Positions 44,187 through 53,178 of a stretch of DNA of 63,030 nt are shown here, piece after piece. The position numbers and the translations under genes are program-made. This stretch comes from Candidatus Amulumruptor caecigallinarius (GTDB taxonomy: Bacteria; Bacteroidota; Bacteroidia; Bacteroidales; Muribaculaceae), in assembly GCA_023665605.1 (NCBI GenBank), contig JAMPDP010000001.1:1-63030 (forward strand), written 5' to 3'. The notes beneath the pieces were generated by a model. It was not told the DNA's origin. It made no database searches and was given only the letters and a program-made list of their open reading frames with translations. The first letter of the stretch is position 1. Each line of letters starts with the position of its first letter.

Positions 44187-46334
44187 ATGAATATCTTTCG
44201 GAAGCTGCTCTCAGGAGCGGCCATAATCCCCGCGTGCCTTTGCGCACAGCAATCGGCCGACTCGATAGCCGACGCATGGGAGCAGCAATTGTCCCTGCAT
44301 GAGGTGGTTATCGTGGCCAAGCGCCCCGTAGTAAAGCAACAGGACGGGAAACTCGTGTATCTGGTGAAGAATGACCCCTATGCCAAGGGTCTTGACGGCG
44401 TGGAAGTGCTTGACCGCATCCCCCGCGTGGCCGTGAGCAACGGCACGGTCAGTGTGGCCGGCAAAGGGAACGTCCGCTATATCATTGACGGCATACTGAT
44501 GGAGTTGGATGCCTCGGCAATGGCTATGCGGCTGCAAAACCTGCGTGCCGAGGACATTGAGAAGGTTGAGCTGCTGACCACTCCCCCTTCGCGCTACGCC
44601 ATAGAGCCGAACGCGGCCTACATCGCCATCACCACACGCAATGAGACGCTTGGCACTCGCGGCAGCATCTACGGGTCGTTGAACCAGGGCGATAAGCTGC
44701 GGGAGTATTTCAGCGGCAGTGTGAGCCACACGACCCGCAAGGTGGAGATGGCACTTGATGCGAGCGTGTCAAACTACTACACGACCAATGACAACGACAT
44801 GGAGTATCATTTTGCCGACGGCTCTCCGTCGCGACTGTCGTCGACGAGCACCAAGTCGCATCTGTTTGATGCCGGAGTGAATGCTCTGCTTCGCTACAAG
44901 TTCACCCCCAAGATGAGCATCGGTGTAATCGCCAACTACAACTATCAGACGGCGACGAGCAATGGTGCCAATGTCACCGACTATGACATCTACACCTCCT
45001 CGTCACTGACTGCCACGAAGTCTCGTCCCAATAATGCGTTGACGGTAACTGGATTCTATGACTGGACCTTCGGCAAGAACGGCGAGATGGTGCAACTTAC
45101 CTACAATTACTTCAACCGTCACAGTCCCACGCAGTCAGATGTCGCCACAACATTCAGCGACAGCCCCGCCGAAAGCGGCATCAGGGAGCGTGGCGCGGCA
45201 GACTATCGCTTTCACAGCGGTAAGGCAGACTTCAAGCTGCCGTTCTCATGGGCTCAGATGGAGACCGGCGTGGCTTATACCGACATCCTCAATTCCTCTG
45301 ACAACATGATGCAGCGGTTCGCGATGATAGGCTCGGCGGCGAGCACGGAGTCCAATATATTCGACTACTCGGAGAGGATTGCGGCAGCTTATGTCAATGC
45401 CTCGCGGAGTTTCGGCAACGGGCTGTGGGGCAAAGTGGGACTGCGCTACGAGCACACGTGGACCAAGGGGAGCCAGATGTCTGTGCCGCAGACAGACAGA
45501 GACAGCTACGGGCGTCTGTTTCCGACTGCCAACCTGTCATGGAACAAAGAGCGCGTGGGAACCTTCAACGTGAGCTATTCCATGGGGATGGGGCGCCCGA
45601 ACCTGTGGGAGCTGAATCCGTTCAGATACTACACCACCACCGACGAGTATGCTGCCGGCAACCCGGGGTTGAAGCCAACCGTCTACCATAACGCCGAGGT
45701 CAATTACTACGGACTCGGAGGATTGTATGCCGTGCTCTACACCTCTTTCGCCTCAGATGCCATCGGATATATGCGGAGGTTTGACGGTAGCGGGCTGCTG
45801 AGCACCGTTCCTTACAATTGTCTGTCAACCAACAAGACAGGGCTGTATGCCAACTACAAGCGCAACTTCTTTGACCGGTGGGAGCTGAAAGCGGGAGGCG
45901 AGGTGTTCCGCACATACTCACGAAGCGACATGGCCGATGTCGGGTTCCGAACGATGGAGGAGTGGTCCGGCAAACTGGAAGCATCGACCAACGTGATGCT
46001 CAACCGTCAGAAGACGCTGATATTCGGCGCACAGTTCACACACTTCTTCCCTTGGCAACAGAACCTCATCAACTATGAGTCGTTCCAGATCTTCAACCTC
46101 TCGCTACGTTACTCGATGCTTGGTAATCGGCTGAATCTGCAACTGAAGGCTAACGACATCTTCGGCTGGAACAAGACTAAGTCGCGGGAACATTATGCAA
46201 ACTACACTATCCGGCAGACCTTCAACTCCCACTCGGCATACGTGTTGGTGGGAATAAGCTACCGTTTCGGTCGCGACAAGGTGAACGGCGTGTACCACGC
46301 CAGCAAGGAGGAGCAGTCCTCACGCACGAAGTAA
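44187..46334 (+). CDS. TonB-receptor-like outer-membrane barrel protein
   Basis: A 715-aa outer-membrane protein with signal peptide (ending CLCAQ). A plug-like region (~30-150) has LHEVVIVAKRPVVKQQDGKL and YVNxIPRV-like text as VLDRIPRVAVSNGTVSV; the rest forms a large beta barrel ending in VGISYRFGRD. It resembles the Bacteroidetes outer-membrane beta-barrel family related to TonB receptors. It lacks the N-terminal STN signalling domain and carboxypeptidase-like domain common in TonB transducers. A C-terminal tail of ~20 polar residues follows the barrel. Its place in the sigma cassette suggests it is a target or sensor of that factor. Confidence 0.85.
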   Translation: MNIFRKLLSGAAIIPACLCAQQSADSIADAWEQQLSLHEVVIVAKRPVVKQQDGKLVYLVKNDPYAKGLDGVEVLDRIPRVAVSNGTVSVAGKGNVRYIIDGILMELDASAMAMRLQNLRAEDIEKVELLTTPPSRYAIEPNAAYIAITTRNETLGTRGSIYGSLNQGDKLREYFSGSVSHTTRKVEMALDASVSNYYTTNDNDMEYHFADGSPSRLSSTSTKSHLFDAGVNALLRYKFTPKMSIGVIANYNYQTATSNGANVTDYDIYTSSSLTATKSRPNNALTVTGFYDWTFGKNGEMVQLTYNYFNRHSPTQSDVATTFSDSPAESGIRERGAADYRFHSGKADFKLPFSWAQMETGVAYTDILNSSDNMMQRFAMIGSAASTESNIFDYSERIAAAYVNASRSFGNGLWGKVGLRYEHTWTKGSQMSVPQTDRDSYGRLFPTANLSWNKERVGTFNVSYSMGMGRPNLWELNPFRYYTTTDEYAAGNPGLKPTVYHNAEVNYYGLGGLYAVLYTSFASDAIGYMRRFDGSGLLSTVPYNCLSTNKTGLYANYKRNFFDRWELKAGGEVFRTYSRSDMADVGFRTMEEWSGKLEASTNVMLNRQKTLIFGAQFTHFFPWQQNLINYESFQIFNLSLRYSMLGNRLNLQLKANDIFGWNKTKSREHYANYTIRQTFNSHSAYVLVGISYRFGRDKVNGVYHASKEEQSSRTK

Positions 46335-46467
46335 ACGGCAGCGGTGCTTTCTCTCGGCGAGATGTAAGAGCCTGTTGGGTGCGGGATGGGGGATTATTGG
46401 AATGTTTTGAGTAACTTCGCAGTGGGAAAACGATGTCCGGAGTCCCGAAATGTTACCACTGTGTGCT

Positions 46468-47574
46468 ATGCAGCTTGATCGCCTCACTGTCACCGACTTC
46501 AAGAATATTCCGGCAGCAACGCTGGAGTTTCACCCGCGCCTCAACGGATTGTTGGGGCGCAACGGCATGGGCAAGAGCAACCTGCTGGATGCCATCTACA
46601 CCCTGTCGTTCACCAAGAGTTTTGCCGGGGTGACAGACCGCGAGCTGGTGCGCCTGGGGCAACCGTTCTTCATGCTCCGCGGCGAGTACACGCGTCGCGG
46701 GTTTCCCGAGGAGCTGTCCCTGGGCTACGTGACGGGTAAGCGCAAGAGCCTCAAGCGGAAGGGGAAGGAGTATGGGCGTCTTGCCGAGCACATCGGGGCG
46801 TTTCCGCTGGTGATGGTGTCGCCGCGTGACACCGACCTGGTGCGTGGCCCGGGCAGCGAGCGGCGTCGCTGGATAGATATGATTATCTCCCAGGGGGATG
46901 CCGCGTACCTCGATGCGCTGATGCGCTACAACAACGCGCTGGAGCAGCGCAACCGCCTGCTGCGTGACGGACACACCGACCCCACGCTGATGGAGGTGCT
47001 TGAGCTGACCATGGCCTCGGCGGCAGACGTCATCACCGCAGCGCGGCAAACCAACGTGGCGCGCCTGGCGGAAATATTCAGCCGCCGCTATGCCTCCATG
47101 GCCGGCGAGCATGAGGTGGTGGGGCTGGCCTATACCTCCGAGCTCCTCGTCCCGGGGGTGACGCTCCATGACATCCTCAACCGGGAGCGCCGCCATGACA
47201 TGCTGGTGCGCCACACCACCGCCGGGCCGCATCGCGACGACATCGAGATGACCCTCGGGTGTATGAATGTGCGGCGCACAGCCTCCGAAGGGCAGTGCAA
47301 GACCTTCACCATAGCGTTGCGGATGGCTCAATATGAGTTTCTTGCGGAGGCTACTCGCCTCAAGCCGCTGCTGTTGCTCGACGACATCTTCGACAAGCTC
47401 GACTCCGAGCGCGTGAGCCGCATCATCTCGCTGGTTACCGGCCCGGAGTTCGGCCAGATATTCATCACCGACACCAACCGCAAGCACCTCGACGAGCTGC
47501 TCGGCCCCGCGGGGGGCTCCATGAAGCTCTGGGAAGTGGAGGGCGGGTGTTTTGAGCCAATCAAACCCGAATGA
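46468..47574 (+). CDS. recF: DNA replication and repair protein RecF
   Basis: An SMC-like ATPase that loads RecA at gaps. The 368-aa product has Walker A GRNGMGKSN (30-38), a mid-region R-GPHRDD motif (TAGPHRDDIEM near 257), and Walker B LLLLDDIFDKLD near 306 with the signature SEGQCKT near 275. The frame opens six codons earlier, but MQLDRLTVTDFKN matches RecF N-termini. A -7-like TAACTTCG lies at 46412-46419. It overlaps the DUF721 gene by 4 bp. Genomes usually show recF near DUF721/DciA-type genes, and this pair follows that pattern. Confidence 0.95.
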   Translation: MQLDRLTVTDFKNIPAATLEFHPRLNGLLGRNGMGKSNLLDAIYTLSFTKSFAGVTDRELVRLGQPFFMLRGEYTRRGFPEELSLGYVTGKRKSLKRKGKEYGRLAEHIGAFPLVMVSPRDTDLVRGPGSERRRWIDMIISQGDAAYLDALMRYNNALEQRNRLLRDGHTDPTLMEVLELTMASAADVITAARQTNVARLAEIFSRRYASMAGEHEVVGLAYTSELLVPGVTLHDILNRERRHDMLVRHTTAGPHRDDIEMTLGCMNVRRTASEGQCKTFTIALRMAQYEFLAEATRLKPLLLLDDIFDKLDSERVSRIISLVTGPEFGQIFITDTNRKHLDELLGPAGGSMKLWEVEGGCFEPIKPE

Positions 47575-47864
47575 AACGCAGCGAACCACAGAGCGTGGGC
47601 GAGATCTTCGACCAGGTGATCCGCGCCGCCAACCTTGAGGACAAGTTTATGGCTCAGAGGGCGTTGCAGCTCTGGGGTGAAGTAATGGGACAGCCGGTGA
47701 ACCGTCGCACTGCGCGCCGCTATGTCGATGCACAGGGTGTGATGCATGTGGTGATTACCTCCGCACCCCTCAAGAGCGAACTGGAGTTTATGAAGAGCCG
47801 CATCGTCGAGCGGCTTAACGAGGCTGTGGGAGCCCCCGTGATTAAAGGGCTGATGATACACTGA
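47571..47864 (+). CDS. DUF721 (DciA-like) protein
   Basis: A 97-aa protein of the DUF721 family, whose members include DciA, the DnaB helicase-loading factor of many bacteria. Visible features are the helical start (VGEIFDQVIRAANLEDKF) and the following ALQLWGEVMGQPVNRRT motif; the LKSELEFMKSRIVERLNEAVG end is also typical. It starts within the recF stop codon (ATGA), so the two are translationally coupled. A role in replication initiation is inferred from family and neighbours. Confidence 0.85.
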   Translation: MKRSEPQSVGEIFDQVIRAANLEDKFMAQRALQLWGEVMGQPVNRRTARRYVDAQGVMHVVITSAPLKSELEFMKSRIVERLNEAVGAPVIKGLMIH

Positions 47865-47935
47865 GCGGGTGAACATTACCCCCCGCCGGGGCATTATATT
47901 CTCATAGAGAGAATACCCACACCCCCCACATAACC

Positions 47936-48850
47936 ATGAACAATTCACTTAAAACACTTGCGGCTCTGGCAGCCGTGGCCTCGCTGGCCCTTGCAGGCTG
48001 CTCCACGGCGCAGAAGAGCGCAAGTTCTGCCGCCGGCACTGCCAATAACAATATCTCAGCAACACATCACGCTGTGTCACAACTGGTTCCTGAAGTAATC
48101 GACTCACTCACCGGCGACTGGTCGGTGGTGGAGGTCGGCGAGACAGCCGTTGACCTTGAGAAGCTCCCCACGGTGAGCCTCTCGCTCCCGGACAGCGACA
48201 TCGCCTACGGCCCCGACATAGTGCTCTGCTACGCCTTCAACGGGTGCAACACCATCAACGGCAAATTCAAGGTGGCCCCGGGTCATAAGATGGCCCCGGA
48301 GGGTGACTTCATCTCTACGCTTATGGTGTGCCCCGGCGTGGACTATGACCAGCTCGTGAGCAATGCCGTAGGCGTGGTGCAGAGCTACGACCTTGTGTCG
48401 GACGGGGGAGAGTCAACGCTCCACCTGTATGACAAGGGGGGGCGGAAGATGCTCACCCTGCGCAAGCATGACCTGGAATTTCTCAACGGCGCATGGCGCG
48501 TGACCCGTCTGGGCGACGACGTCGAGGTGCCTGACTCCGTGGGCATGGAGATGGTGATAGACCTCCCCGAGGGGAAGGTACACGCCAACGGCGGGTGCAA
48601 TGTGGTGAACGGCAAGGTGGAACCGGTGATGGCCGTGGATGGCGGCATCCGCTTCACCGAGCTAATGTCAACGCGCATGTACTGCCCCTCCATTGAGCTT
48701 GAGCAGTCGCTCCTGGGCAACCTTGCCGAGGTGGCCAAGGCCGTACGTGGCGGCAAGCCTGACACCGCGCTGCTGCTTGGTGCCAACGGCAACGTCCTTG
48801 TCACCCTCAGCCGCATGGACATGGCCGACCTCCGCAACCAGGAGGAGTGA
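47936..48850 (+). CDS. Lipoprotein with two META domains
   Basis: A 304-aa lipoprotein with lipobox LAGC. Two tandem META-type domains (as in HslJ) follow: residues ~60-165 with NGCNTINGKFKV and ~175-295 with NGGCNVVNGKV and MSTRMYCPSIE. The C-N-x-x-N-G core motif is present in both. META proteins are found in the cell envelope, linked to heat or antibiotic stress in some bacteria; the activity is unknown. Its 3' end is followed within 22 bp by a repeat element. Confidence 0.8.
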   Translation: MNNSLKTLAALAAVASLALAGCSTAQKSASSAAGTANNNISATHHAVSQLVPEVIDSLTGDWSVVEVGETAVDLEKLPTVSLSLPDSDIAYGPDIVLCYAFNGCNTINGKFKVAPGHKMAPEGDFISTLMVCPGVDYDQLVSNAVGVVQSYDLVSDGGESTLHLYDKGGRKMLTLRKHDLEFLNGAWRVTRLGDDVEVPDSVGMEMVIDLPEGKVHANGGCNVVNGKVEPVMAVDGGIRFTELMSTRMYCPSIELEQSLLGNLAEVAKAVRGGKPDTALLLGANGNVLVTLSRMDMADLRNQEE

Positions 48851-48871
48851 TGCCGGCAGCTGCGTAGAAAT

Positions 48872-49010
48872 GGTGTTGTAAATCGGCGTCCTGCGGACGC
48901 CCAGTCTGTTGGATGCCTCTCAACCCCGGATGCCTACGCTGCGCTGCGGCTTCCGGGGCTACGGTAAATCAGCGTCCTGCGGACGCTCCTCAGGAGGTTT
49001 TGCTACACCC
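48872..49010. mobile_element. MITE-like element with A-B-A modules
   Basis: The element starts GGTGTTGTAAATC and ends GGTTTTGCTACACC (48997-49010), terminal inverted repeats like those at 1058 and 56095. Inside are an A hairpin (48885-48901), a B hairpin (48924-48963) with a small variation in its loop, and a second A hairpin (48971-48987). It lies between the META lipoprotein and aminopeptidase genes. Confidence 0.65.
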
Positions 49011-49048
49011 TCTCTTCGGGCGGTTCTGCAGTATCCTCGCCGCGCCTC

Positions 49049-49130
49049 CCTTGCGCCTGCCTATTTATTGTCCACGCCGCTCCGCGGTGCTTTTGATTTC
49101 AACTCTCTATCCTTATTTTGATGCGGTGCG
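49049..49130. repeat. Diverged half-copy of the 12.3-kb palindrome
   Basis: CCCTTGCGCCTGCCTATTTA and TTGTCCACGCCGCT line up with 12537-12570 with few changes, and TATTTTGATGCGGT resembles the outer arm end near 12600. It represents about one quarter to one half of one arm, without the second arm. Confidence 0.65.
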
Positions 49131-49151
49131 GCCGGGCGGTATAGCGGGGGA

Positions 49152-49185
49152 TTTGCACGGGAATGGAAATTTTTCGTTAATTTTG
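49152..49185 (+). promoter_or_regulatory. Promoter of the aminopeptidase gene
   Basis: TTTG (49152-49155) and TAATTTTG (49178-49185) are 22 nt apart. The leader to the ATG at 49211 would be about 20 nt. Confidence 0.65.
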
Positions 49186-49210
49186 TGCTTATTCCCCATT
49201 TTATATCGCC

Positions 49211-50989
49211 ATGAACCCTTACGTCAACAGAATCGACACTATACGCGCCGCTATGAAGGCCCGGGGCATAGATGCCCTGATAATCCCCCGCACGGACTCT
49301 CACCTGAGCGAATACATCGCTGACCACTGGCAGGTGGTGCGCTGGCTCAGTGGATTTACCGGCTCGGCGGCCACCATGGTGGTGACGCTCGATGCAGCAC
49401 TCCTCTGGACTGACTCGCGCTACTTCCTGCAGGCAGCAGCACAGCTCGAAGGCTCCGGCATCACCCTGATGAAGGAGGGTCTTCCGGACACTCCCGACAT
49501 AGACACATGGCTGCTTGGCCACCTCCGGGCCGGGCAGACCGTGGGCATCGACGGCATGACCGTGTCCATAGCCCGCGCCGCCGAACTTGCCAAGACCCTT
49601 GCCGCCAAGGGGATAAACCTTGCTGTGGACTTCGCACCCGTTGAGGAGGCTTGGGCTGATCGCCCGGCGCTCCCCGCCGACAAGGTGTTTGTGCATGAGC
49701 TGAAGTATGCAGGCGAACCCGCCGAAGCCAAGATGGCCTCCATCCTCGCCAAGGGTGCCGAGGCCGGGGCTGACTCAGTATTCCTCTCCGCGCTCGATGA
49801 GATAGCGTGGACTCTGAACATCCGCTCCAACGACGTGCCCTGCAACCCCGTGGCCACCTCATTCCTCTACTTGGGGGCTGACGGCGGCGTGCTTTTCATC
49901 GACCCCGTGAAGCTCACCCCCGAGGTAGAGGCATATCTCGCCGCCTCCAAGGTGCGCACGATGCCTTACACAGCCGTTAAGGATTTCCTGCGTTCACTGA
50001 AACAGGATAGCCGCGTGCTCCTCTCCGCCACACAGAACGCTGCCGAACTCGGACAGATACTCGGCGACAGGCTCGTGAGCGGTACATCGCCCGTGGCGAT
50101 GCTCAAGGCCGTGAAAAACCCCGTGCAGCTCGACGGCGTGCGCGCCGCCATGAAGCGTGACGGCGTGGCTCTGGTGTACTCGATGATGGAGATAGAGCGG
50201 CGCCTCAAATCACCCGAAGGGCTCACCGAGATGGATGTGGCCGAAATCCTCACGCGGCGCCGCGGCGAGCAAGCCCTCTACTTCGAGGACAGCTTCGACA
50301 CCATAGCCGGCTGGGCCGGCCACGGAGCCATAGTGCACTATTCGGCCACCCCGGAGAGCAATGTGAAGATCACCACCGGCTCGCTGCTGCTGATAGACTC
50401 CGGTGCCAACTACCTTGACGGCACCACCGACATCACGCGCACCATAGCCGTGGGGACACCGTCGGCCGACATGGTGCATGACTTCACGCTCGTGATGAAA
50501 GGGCACATCGCCCTTGCCACGGCCATCTTCCCCGAGGGCACACGCGGCCACCAGCTCGATGCCTTCGCCCGCGAGCCGCTGTGGCGCGAGGGCAAGCTCT
50601 ACCTGCATGGCACGGGACATGGCGTGGGCCACTTCCTCAACGTGCACGAGGGTCCGCAGAGCTTCCGCCTCAACGACACGATGGCCCCGCTCATCCCCGG
50701 CATGATTACCTCCAACGAGCCGGGTCTGTACCTGTCCGACCGCTACGGCATCCGTTGCGAGAACCTGGTGCTTACGGTGGAGGATATGGAGACCGAGTTC
50801 GGCAAGTTCTACGCCCTGGAGACGCTGACGCTCTTCCCGTTTGACCGCACCCTCTTTGACACCCGCATTATGACACCGCAGGAGATAGCTTGGGTCAACG
50901 ACTACCACCAGCGCGTGCGCGACGAGCTCACCCCGCTGCTTGATGCCGAGGGAGCCGATTGGCTCGCCCTCGCCACCCGTCCTCTCTGA
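49211..50989 (+). CDS. Aminopeptidase P family (Xaa-Pro) metallopeptidase
   Basis: A 592-aa cytosolic enzyme that removes N-terminal residues before proline. It has the two N-terminal creatinase-like domains (~1-310) and the C-terminal pita-bread metal domain. The dinuclear metal ligands are in place: Asp396 and Asp407 in LIDSGANYLDGTTDIT, His470 in GTGHGVGH, and Glu in SNEPGLY and RCENLVLT. The length is that of the long eukaryote-like class. The M3 peptidase gene follows 41 bp later, so both could share a transcript. Confidence 0.95.
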   Translation: MNPYVNRIDTIRAAMKARGIDALIIPRTDSHLSEYIADHWQVVRWLSGFTGSAATMVVTLDAALLWTDSRYFLQAAAQLEGSGITLMKEGLPDTPDIDTWLLGHLRAGQTVGIDGMTVSIARAAELAKTLAAKGINLAVDFAPVEEAWADRPALPADKVFVHELKYAGEPAEAKMASILAKGAEAGADSVFLSALDEIAWTLNIRSNDVPCNPVATSFLYLGADGGVLFIDPVKLTPEVEAYLAASKVRTMPYTAVKDFLRSLKQDSRVLLSATQNAAELGQILGDRLVSGTSPVAMLKAVKNPVQLDGVRAAMKRDGVALVYSMMEIERRLKSPEGLTEMDVAEILTRRRGEQALYFEDSFDTIAGWAGHGAIVHYSATPESNVKITTGSLLLIDSGANYLDGTTDITRTIAVGTPSADMVHDFTLVMKGHIALATAIFPEGTRGHQLDAFAREPLWREGKLYLHGTGHGVGHFLNVHEGPQSFRLNDTMAPLIPGMITSNEPGLYLSDRYGIRCENLVLTVEDMETEFGKFYALETLTLFPFDRTLFDTRIMTPQEIAWVNDYHQRVRDELTPLLDAEGADWLALATRPL

Positions 50990-51018
50990 CCACCCTCACT
51001 GACCATCCTCACTGACCA
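50981..51018 (+). repeat. 13-bp tandem repeat between the two peptidase genes
   Basis: Two copies of a 13-bp unit (CCACCCTCACTGA, CCATCCTCACTGA; 50990-51015) follow a partial copy that contains the aminopeptidase stop codon. The array ends about 13 bp before the ATG of the M3 peptidase gene. Confidence 0.75.
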
Positions 51019-51030
51019 CAGATTCAACGG

Positions 51031-53085
51031 ATGAGCACTGACAACACAACCACCAATCCGCTGCTCGGAGGGCCGTTTGCCACTCCGCATACCACCGTGC
51101 CATTCAGCTCCATCACCCCCGCGATGATGGAGGAGGCCGTGGGCAAGGGCATCGCCGCGGCACACGCCGAGGTGGATGCCATCGCCGCGCAGACCGAGGC
51201 CCCGACCTTCGCCAACACCATCGTGGCCCTGGAGCGCACAGGCCGGCTCCTTGACCGCGCCCTCAACACCTTCTACCCGCTGCTTGAGGCGGCCGGGAGC
51301 GACGAGATGGACGCCATAGCCATGCGCATCACCCCGCAGCTCAGCGAATACTCCACCTCCATAATCCTCAACGAACAGCTCTGGGAGCGCGTCAAGGCAG
51401 TATATGAAAAGCGCGACGAGCTGCACCTTGACCCGGAGGACTCGATGCTCCTGCAGGAGACCTACGATATGTTCGCCCGCAACGGAGCGCTGCTGCGCGG
51501 CGAGGCCCGCGAGGAGTTCCGCGCCCTCAAGAGCGAGCTCGGCGAGCTTACCACCCGTTTCGGGCAGAATGTGCTCCATGAGCTCAACACCTACGAGATG
51601 TGGCTCACCGCCGATGACCTCGACGGGCTCCCTGAAAGCTCCGTGGAGGCTGCCGCCCTCGCCGCGCGTGAGAAGGGGCGCGACGGGGAGTACCTGTTCA
51701 CCCTCCAGGCTCCGGTGTACATAGCATTTCTCAAGCACTCGGCGCGCCGCGACCTCCGCGAGAAGATGTGGCGGCTCTACGCCGGGCGCAACATCGGCGG
51801 CGAGTTCGACAACGTGGAGCTGATGAAGCGCATCGCCGAGGTGCGCCGCCGCATAGCCGGGCTGCTTGGGCATGACACCTACGCCGCCTACTCGCTGGCT
51901 CACACCATGGCCAAGACCCCCGGGGCCGTGATGAAGCTGCTCGGCGACCTCACCGAGGCTTACCGACCGGCTCTGGAGCGCGAGATGGCAGAGCTGCGTG
52001 CCTTCGCCGCCGAAACCGAGGGACGCCCCGTGGAGCTGAAGCCGTGGGACTACTCATACTACGCCAACAAGCTGCGTCAGAGCCGCTACTCCTTTGACGA
52101 CGAGCAGCTTCGCCCCTACTTCGAGCTAAGTCGCGTGATAGAGGGGGTGTTCTCGCTGGCCACACGCCTCTACGGCATCACCTTTGCCCCCGCCGAGGGG
52201 GTTGAGGTGTATCACCCTGACGTGAAGGCCTATGAGGTGCGCGATGCCGACGGCTCCTACCTCGGCATATTCTATGCCGACTTCTTCCCGCGCTCCAACA
52301 AGCGCCCCGGGGCGTGGATGACCAACTTCACCGAGGAGGAGGTGGGGGCCGACGGCACCGAAGTGCGCCCTCACGTGACCATCGTCACCAACTTCACCAA
52401 GCCCACCGAGAGCAAGCCGTCGCTGCTGACGCCCGGCGAGGTGCGGACGTTCCTGCATGAGTTCGGCCACTCGCTGCACGGGCTGCTTGCCCGCACGCGC
52501 TACAAGTCGCTCTCCGGCACCTCCGTGCGTCGCGACTTCGTGGAGCTTCCGTCGCAGTTCAACGAGAACTTCCTGACACGCCGCGAGTTCCTTGACTCCT
52601 TCGCGCGCCACTACGTCACCGGCGAGCCGATACCGGCACCGCTGGTTGATGCCCTGATAGCGTCGCAACGCTTCGGCGCGGCCTATGCATGCCTGCGTCA
52701 GCTCAACTTCGGCCTCATCGACATGGCCTGGCACACCGCCGCCGCCCCGGTAGCCGACCCCGTGGCTCTGGAGCGGGAGGCCGGCGAGCCGGTGCAGATC
52801 TTCCCGCCGGAGGAGGGGGCTTTGGTCTCCCCGCAGTTCAGCCATATCTTCGCCGGAGGCTACGCCGCCGGATATTACAGCTACAAGTGGAGCGAAGTGC
52901 TTGACGCCGATGCCTTTGCACGCTTCGAGGAGGAGGGGGTGTTCAACCCCGAGACCGCCCGGTCGTTCCGCGAGAACATCCTGGAGCGCGGCGGCACCGA
53001 AGACCCCGCGCTGCTCTACCGCCGCTTCCGCGGCAAGGATCCCACCGTGGATGCCCTGCTGCACCGCGACGGCATCGCCCCCTGA
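51031..53085 (+). CDS. dcp: M3 family peptidyl-dipeptidase
   Basis: A 684-aa zinc peptidase of the thimet/Dcp group. The catalytic HEFGHSLHG lies at residues 476-484 (zinc ligands His476, His480) and the third ligand region with DFVELPSQFNENF near 510. There is no signal peptide, so it acts in the cytosol, releasing dipeptides from peptide C-termini if Dcp-like; oligopeptidase A activity is the alternative. It sits next to the Xaa-Pro aminopeptidase gene, and the two would cooperate in peptide breakdown. Gene symbol dcp is the closest match. Confidence 0.92.
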   Translation: MSTDNTTTNPLLGGPFATPHTTVPFSSITPAMMEEAVGKGIAAAHAEVDAIAAQTEAPTFANTIVALERTGRLLDRALNTFYPLLEAAGSDEMDAIAMRITPQLSEYSTSIILNEQLWERVKAVYEKRDELHLDPEDSMLLQETYDMFARNGALLRGEAREEFRALKSELGELTTRFGQNVLHELNTYEMWLTADDLDGLPESSVEAAALAAREKGRDGEYLFTLQAPVYIAFLKHSARRDLREKMWRLYAGRNIGGEFDNVELMKRIAEVRRRIAGLLGHDTYAAYSLAHTMAKTPGAVMKLLGDLTEAYRPALEREMAELRAFAAETEGRPVELKPWDYSYYANKLRQSRYSFDDEQLRPYFELSRVIEGVFSLATRLYGITFAPAEGVEVYHPDVKAYEVRDADGSYLGIFYADFFPRSNKRPGAWMTNFTEEEVGADGTEVRPHVTIVTNFTKPTESKPSLLTPGEVRTFLHEFGHSLHGLLARTRYKSLSGTSVRRDFVELPSQFNENFLTRREFLDSFARHYVTGEPIPAPLVDALIASQRFGAAYACLRQLNFGLIDMAWHTAAAPVADPVALEREAGEPVQIFPPEEGALVSPQFSHIFAGGYAAGYYSYKWSEVLDADAFARFEEEGVFNPETARSFRENILERGGTEDPALLYRRFRGKDPTVDALLHRDGIAP

Positions 53086-53178
53086 CGTGCTCAGGCAGCC
53101 TTTTCCGCCGCCGCTCCCTCTCCCTCACGCCTGATAACACCCATTCATCCAACCATTCACACATTACATATTTAAGAG

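Noticed and set aside
46453-47589. A 378-codon open frame antisense to recF
   Set aside because: It mirrors recF and has no own promoter or protein motif.
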